Positions 60,842-64,000 of a stretch of DNA of 64,000 nt are shown in pieces. Position numbers and translations under genes: made by a program. How positions within the stretch are numbered: position 1 is the first letter of the stretch; each line of letters starts with the position of its first letter. Under the pieces are notes generated by a model, which had not been told where the DNA came from, ran no database searches, and saw only the letters and a program-made list of their open reading frames with translations. The DNA is from Bacteroidales bacterium UBA2714 (lineage in GTDB: Bacteria; Bacteroidota; Bacteroidia; Bacteroidales; P3), in assembly GCA_002354035.1 (NCBI GenBank), contig DEKU01000020.1, positions 39,815-103,814 of the forward strand, written 5' to 3'.

Positions 60842-60921
60842 GCCTTTTTCCGGCTTGACAATACCAACGAGGGGAGGTGCAAACTTCCCCTCTTCCATTT
60901 CCCAAGCCAACCTCCCGACCT

Positions 60922-61848
60922 ATGCTCTGCCTCTTCAACCCCGAGCACGACCTCTGCCTTGCCAACGGCGGCCCCCATTATATGCCTCCGGCCTCGGCCC
61001 TCCGTTTCGCCCGCGAAGGAGCCTCCGTTATGCAAGTGCTCTACCCCGGCGCCCAAGCCCTCGCCCTGGCCCAGGCCGATTCAGCCTTCATCGCCGTCTG
61101 GATTGCACAGCAACCCGAAGGCCACCTCCCCGCCATCGTGCCCTGGGGCTGGAACCTCACCCTCGCCACCTCGCTCCTCAAAGTCGGCATCCCCGCCCAG
61201 TGGCTCCCCTCCGCCGCCACCCTTGCCCTTTGGCGCCAACTCCAACACCGCTCCACACTCCTCCCGCTTCAGCCCGAATCCCACGCCGTGCAGACACCCC
61301 GGCAGGTCGACGCCCTCTTGGCCTCCCACCCCCGCTTAGTGCTCAAAGCCCCATGGTCCGGATCGGGCCGGGGCCTCCGCTGGGTGGACCACGCCCTCAC
61401 CCCGCTCGACCAGCAATGGATGCAGAAAGTAGTGGCAGCCCAACAGTGCGTTATAGCCGAACCCCGCCGCCAAGTGGCAGCCGACTTCGCCCTCCTCTAC
61501 CATATCCACCACGGGCAGCTGCACTTCGTGGGCTACTCCCTCTTCAACGCCCTCCACGGCGTCTACCGCTCCAACCTCCTGCTGCCCGACAGCCAGATTG
61601 CCCTCCGCGTGGGCTACACGGAGGCCATGCGCTCGCACCTCGACCGTTGGCTCCTCGCCCACATAGCCCCACACTACGAAGGCCCCTTCGGCGTCGACCA
61701 CATTCTCGACAGCGAAGGCCTCATCCACATCAGCGAGCTCAACCTCCGCCACACCATGGGTCTTGTGGCCCACCAATACCTCGCCGCCCACCCCGAATCC
61801 AAGGGCCGCACCCTCACCCTCGTCGACGGCCGCTTAGTGGTCGCCTGA
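60922..61848 (+). CDS. ATP-grasp-like protein of unknown function
   Basis: A 308-residue cytoplasmic protein, start taken at ATG 60922 (MLCLFNPEHDLCLANGG); the frame reaches 60877 but those residues look like spacer. RLVLKAPWSGSGRGLRWV (about 135-155) resembles the ATP-binding loop of ATP-grasp enzymes, and YEGPFGVDHILDSEGLIHISELNLRHTMG near the end resembles their E-x-N metal site. It follows serA by 80 bases and is strongly C-rich. No close family recognised; a ligase is possible. Confidence 0.7.
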   Translation: MLCLFNPEHDLCLANGGPHYMPPASALRFAREGASVMQVLYPGAQALALAQADSAFIAVWIAQQPEGHLPAIVPWGWNLTLATSLLKVGIPAQWLPSAATLALWRQLQHRSTLLPLQPESHAVQTPRQVDALLASHPRLVLKAPWSGSGRGLRWVDHALTPLDQQWMQKVVAAQQCVIAEPRRQVAADFALLYHIHHGQLHFVGYSLFNALHGVYRSNLLLPDSQIALRVGYTEAMRSHLDRWLLAHIAPHYEGPFGVDHILDSEGLIHISELNLRHTMGLVAHQYLAAHPESKGRTLTLVDGRLVVA

Positions 61849-61960
61849 CCCCTCCGTCCCTCCACCCCCATCCATACGAGAGCCCCAAATTTACCCGTCT
61901 TACTGCGTATGGGCAACTGCGTTGTTCGGTAATAGCCATTGCGCATGAGTGAAAATCCTC

Positions 61961-62004
61961 CTTCGCTCTGGCTCCGCTCCAGGTTCGCTCCATGTCCGCT
62001 TTTT
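61961..62004. repeat. Degenerate 11-bp repeat, CGCT type
   Basis: CTTCGCTCTGG, CTCCGCTCCAG, GTTCGCTCCAT and GTCCGCTTTTT keep an 11-base period and a CGCT core. It is weaker than the other 11-bp arrays. Confidence 0.55.
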
Positions 62005-62165
62005 TGTTTCTTTTTTCCCTCTATTTATTGTCTGTTTATTATCTGTCCAAAGGGAAAACGAGCCAAGATGTATCGTGCAAGGAGGGTTGTTGTGGCGGAC
62101 AACGGGCGTGGGGGCTGCGGGCATGGGGCGGAGGCCGGGCGACAGCTGGGGGGCGGAAAAGTTTT

Positions 62166-62197
62166 TTGCGGTATGTGGAAAAAAAAGTGTAATTTTG
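62166..62197 (+). promoter_or_regulatory. Promoter of the terC leader transcript
   Basis: TTG at 62166-62168 and TAATTTTG at 62190-62197, separated by 21 bases. The expected transcription start falls just ahead of the riboswitch P1 stem at 62208, leaving a leader of about 195 bases before the ATG. Confidence 0.6.
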
Positions 62198-62207
62198 CAC
62201 TCGGTTT

Positions 62208-62302
62208 TATGAGGGAGTAATCGGCGGCAAAGGCCGTGGGCAGCGTCAACAAATCACTGGCTTCTTGAAGCTTGGCGTTGTCCGCAATCGATGAGACTCA
62301 TA
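62208..62302 (+). ncRNA. yybP-ykoY (manganese) riboswitch candidate
   Basis: The outer stem is TATGAG (62208-62213) with CTCATA (62297-62302), exact. Just inside it lies GGGAGTAATCGG (compare the family's GGGGAGUAG), later GCGTCAACA (about 62238-62246; compare the family's GUCAACA-type strand) and ATGAGA before the 3' strand of P1 (compare GAGACC). The order, spacing and size of 95 bases agree with yybP-ykoY aptamers, and the gene downstream is TerC/Alx, a classic member of that regulon. In known cases Mn2+ binding raises expression of Mn exporters. Confidence 0.72.
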
Positions 62303-62399
62303 GGTGCGTGTGGTCGCGTCTATGGTCTTTTTTTTGTGCTTGCCGCTGGCTTCCCGGAGCCGAACGGTTTATTTTTGAGTATTGAATATTATAAATGTT

Positions 62400-63455
62400 A
62401 TGACAACACGTTATTTGTTTTTCGGGGCCTTCATGGTGTTTATCATCTTTATGCTGGCCATGGATTTGGGCGTGTTCCACAAGAAGGACCACGTGATTAA
62501 GATTAAGGAAGCAGCCATCTGGACGGGAATCTGGGTGACGCTGGCCATGCTTTTTGGCCTGTTGCTGAGGTTCAAGGCGGAGTGGGTGCACGGCATCACG
62601 TGCATGGATGAGCTGCTGGAGTATGTGAAGGGGGGTGTGCTGGCTCAGCACATCGTGCCGGGCATGGATTTCGGCGAGGCGCTGGAGGTGTACCGCAAGG
62701 AGGTGTTCTCGCAGTATCTGGCCGGCTATTTCTTGGAGGAGACGCTGTCGATTGACAATATTTTTGTGATGATAATGATTTTCGTGAGTTTCGGTATTGA
62801 CAAGCAGTATTATCACCGCATCCTGTTCTGGGGCATCCTGGGCGCCATTGTGATGCGTTTCCTGTTCATCTTCCTGTTGGGCGCGGTTATCGAGAGGTTC
62901 AGCTGGGTGCTGGCCATCTTCGGCGTGATATTGATTTACAGTGGTATCAAGATGTTCCGCGACAAGGGCGACAAGAAGATCGACACGGCCAATCACCCGG
63001 TGGTGAAGGTGGCGAGCCGTTTCCTGCCACTGAGCCGCACTACGGACGGCCACAATTTCTTCACCAAGAAGGATGGCAAGTGGTTTATGACTCCGTTGTT
63101 TTTGGTGTTGCTGGTGATTGAGTTTTCGGATGTGATTTTTGCGGTTGACAGCATCCCGGCTGTGTTTTCGGTGACGACGGACACGTATATTGTTTATTTC
63201 TCGAATATTTTTGCCATCATGGGACTGCGGTCGCTGTTCTTCCTGCTGAGCAATGTGACGGATATGTTCTGGCTGCTGAAATACGGCCTGGGCGTGCTGC
63301 TCTGCTTCATCGGCGTGAAGATGATAGGGCACGAGTTCTTCGGTTGGGAGATTGGCACGTTGGTGTCGCTGGCAGTGATTCTGGGCATCCTTGTGGCTTC
63401 CATAGGATTTTCGCTGCTGTTCCCCAAGAAGAAACAGGTGGAGCCTGCTGCCTGA
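62400..63455 (+). CDS. terC: TerC/Alx family membrane protein, probable Mn2+ exporter
   Basis: A 351-residue inner-membrane protein of the TerC/Alx family, start at ATG 62400 (MTTRYLFFGAFMVFIIFML). About eight or nine helices; the conserved acidic sequences are MLAMDLGVF, LEETLSIDNIFVMIMIF and FSDVIFAVDSIPAVFSVTTD, thought to line the metal path. Alx/MeeF-type proteins export Mn2+ or metallate secreted proteins. The riboswitch candidate in its leader supports manganese. Unlike serC and serA, the coding strand is G/T-rich. It ends before a bidirectional terminator. Confidence 0.93.
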   Translation: MTTRYLFFGAFMVFIIFMLAMDLGVFHKKDHVIKIKEAAIWTGIWVTLAMLFGLLLRFKAEWVHGITCMDELLEYVKGGVLAQHIVPGMDFGEALEVYRKEVFSQYLAGYFLEETLSIDNIFVMIMIFVSFGIDKQYYHRILFWGILGAIVMRFLFIFLLGAVIERFSWVLAIFGVILIYSGIKMFRDKGDKKIDTANHPVVKVASRFLPLSRTTDGHNFFTKKDGKWFMTPLFLVLLVIEFSDVIFAVDSIPAVFSVTTDTYIVYFSNIFAIMGLRSLFFLLSNVTDMFWLLKYGLGVLLCFIGVKMIGHEFFGWEIGTLVSLAVILGILVASIGFSLLFPKKKQVEPAA

Positions 63456-63491
63456 ACGGCGAGGCGGAATAGTCCGTGATTGGACATAAAG

Positions 63492-63532
63492 AATCGAGGT
63501 TAAAAGGCGACGAGCCTTTTAACCTCGATGCT
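63492..63532. terminator. Bidirectional terminator between terC and the barrel gene
   Basis: A 15-bp perfect stem (63493-63507 with 63515-63529; one more C-G pair inside) with a short loop, followed by GCTTTATTG on the plus strand and preceded by an A-rich AAAGA on the other. It lies 37 bases past the terC stop and 29 before the minus-strand gene's stop. Confidence 0.85.
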
Positions 63533-63557
63533 TTATTGTAAGTAACCTGAGGTTTCC

Positions 63558-64000
63558 TTAGAAGTCGAAACCGGCGCTGAGGTAAACACCCCAGGGCGAG
63601 GGCTGGTTGTAGCGTGACCAGTGGACGTTGAACAAGATGGGACCGATGAGCGATTTGTGGCCGTATTGCAGTGCAAAGGCATAGTCGGTAAGGGTGTTCA
63701 AGCGATACGCGGATGATTCCTCAGCATCGATATCGCCGGCCAATGTGCTGAATCCGGCAACGGTGAAGGAGATGTAGTCTTTGGGGGCGATTTGCCAGCG
63801 GAAATCGATATTGGCCACAACTTCGGCATGGGAGTAGGAGAAGAAGTGGGGCATAATGTAGCCGATGTATGGAAGTTGGTTTTCGTAGAATCGTCCGGGA
63901 GTGATGCCACCGATATAGCTTTCCATCCATGAAGGGACTATGCCTTCGATGATTCTGCCTTCTAATAACTGGATGTTGGAGTGGAGCCAGAGCGAGGGCA
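63558..64000 (-). CDS. Outer-membrane barrel protein, C-terminal part (patatin-type possible)
   Basis: Only the last 146 or so residues are visible; the frame stays open to the window edge and the first visible residues read LWLHSNIQLLEGRIIEGIVPSW. The sequence alternates as membrane strands (VVANIDFRWQIAPKDYISFTVAG, IGPILFNVHWSRY) and ends GVYLSAGFDF, an outer-membrane C-terminal signature. The order of strands resembles the barrel that follows the patatin-like phospholipase domain in Bacteroidota NTE/PlpD proteins, but the catalytic part lies beyond the window, so the identification is tentative. Confidence 0.6.
   Translation of the reverse strand, partial: PSLWLHSNIQLLEGRIIEGIVPSWMESYIGGITPGRFYENQLPYIGYIMPHFFSYSHAEVVANIDFRWQIAPKDYISFTVAGFSTLAGDIDAEESSAYRLNTLTDYAFALQYGHKSLIGPILFNVHWSRYNQPSPWGVYLSAGFDF

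Larger units (their letters stand above)
61849..62207. other. Non-coding spacer before the terC leader
   Basis: No convincing gene: the overlapping open frames have no support. It contains a degenerate 11-bp repeat (61961-62004), a T-rich tract (62001-62040) that may end transcription from the serC unit, a GC-rich stretch without recognised structure, and the terC promoter (62166-62197). Confidence 0.5.

Noticed and set aside
58730..60910. Long minus-strand open frames opposite serC and serA
   Set aside because: They mirror strongly C-ending codons of two well-identified enzymes and show no independent features.
60855..61952. 365-aa plus-strand open frame overlapping the ATP-grasp-like gene
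   Set aside because: Arg/Pro/His-rich translation in the +1 frame of a better-supported gene.
61940..62220. Several short plus-strand open frames before terC
   Set aside because: They overlap one another and the promoter and riboswitch region, and have no conserved features.

Overview
The window is chromosomal DNA from a member of the Bacteroidota, most probably an uncultured Bacteroidales. The evidence is: promoter -7 boxes of the TAnnTTTG type; type IX secretion (T9SS) C-terminal sorting domains of both type A (Por_Secre_tail) and type B (gliding-motility C-terminal) kinds; C10 streptopain-like proteases; a long Bacteroidota-type SecA; GLUG/fimbrillin-like lipoproteins; and a TolC/HlyD/ABC-2 export operon beside a LytTR two-component system. 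The species cannot be named from sequence alone. Almost all genes in the first 38.7 kb lie on the minus strand and are tightly packed.

Layout. 1-926: start of secA. 1.1-6.9 kb: a T9SS cargo protein, then two large adjacent proteins of unknown function (870 and 588 aa) that share a domain with an RPWF...YWRF...CPDP signature. 7.2-16.3 kb: housekeeping genes (a methionine-gamma-lyase-like PLP enzyme, RsmI-like methyltransferase, RsuA/RluB pseudouridine synthase, a small unknown, pheT, an ArnT/PMT-like membrane glycosyltransferase, glnS). 16.3-17.0 kb: non-coding, with 11-bp tandem repeats. 17.0-30.2 kb: an accessory surface/secretion island with two paralogous cassettes, each coding for a C10 cysteine protease with a T9SS signal, a tiny 66-67 aa protein, and a fimbrillin-like/GLUG lipoprotein, flanked by three small outer-membrane barrel proteins and a LEA2-like lipoprotein. 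30.4-38.7 kb: a cell-wall-flavoured run (coiled-coil lipoprotein, MurL epimerase, MurD-type ligase, M20 amidohydrolase, C69 dipeptidase) ending with a MATE exporter. The MurD/MurL pair predicts the alternative route that puts L-Glu into UDP-MurNAc peptide and epimerises it afterwards.

38.8-44.2 kb (plus strand): an outer-membrane protein, an S41 protease lipoprotein, an 885-aa protein resembling the ATP-grasp and swivelling-His parts of pyruvate phosphate dikinase but with no PEP/pyruvate barrel, and a PAP2 phosphatase, partly coupled by ATGA overlaps. 44.4-51.4 kb (minus): LytTR regulator, LytS-like kinase, two ABC-2 permeases, an HlyD adaptor and a TolC-like channel; no ATPase is present. 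51.6-54.9 kb: a giant type-B T9SS surface protein. 54.9-57.9 kb: dnaA followed by a flavin reductase-like protein and a D-2-hydroxyacid dehydrogenase. 57.9-58.7 kb: an AT-rich 824-bp spacer that is a possible replication-origin region. 58.7-63.5 kb (plus): serC, serA, an ATP-grasp-like unknown, then a TerC/Alx family membrane protein behind a leader that looks like a yybP-ykoY manganese riboswitch. 63.6-64 kb: C-terminal barrel of a partial outer-membrane protein.

The most promising undescribed systems are the duplicated protease/mini-protein/lipoprotein cassettes, the RPWF-domain gene pair, and the truncated PPDK-like enzyme. Non-coding oddities include an 11-bp tandem-repeat family shared by distant intergenic regions and a perfect 23-bp inverted repeat built from that unit.
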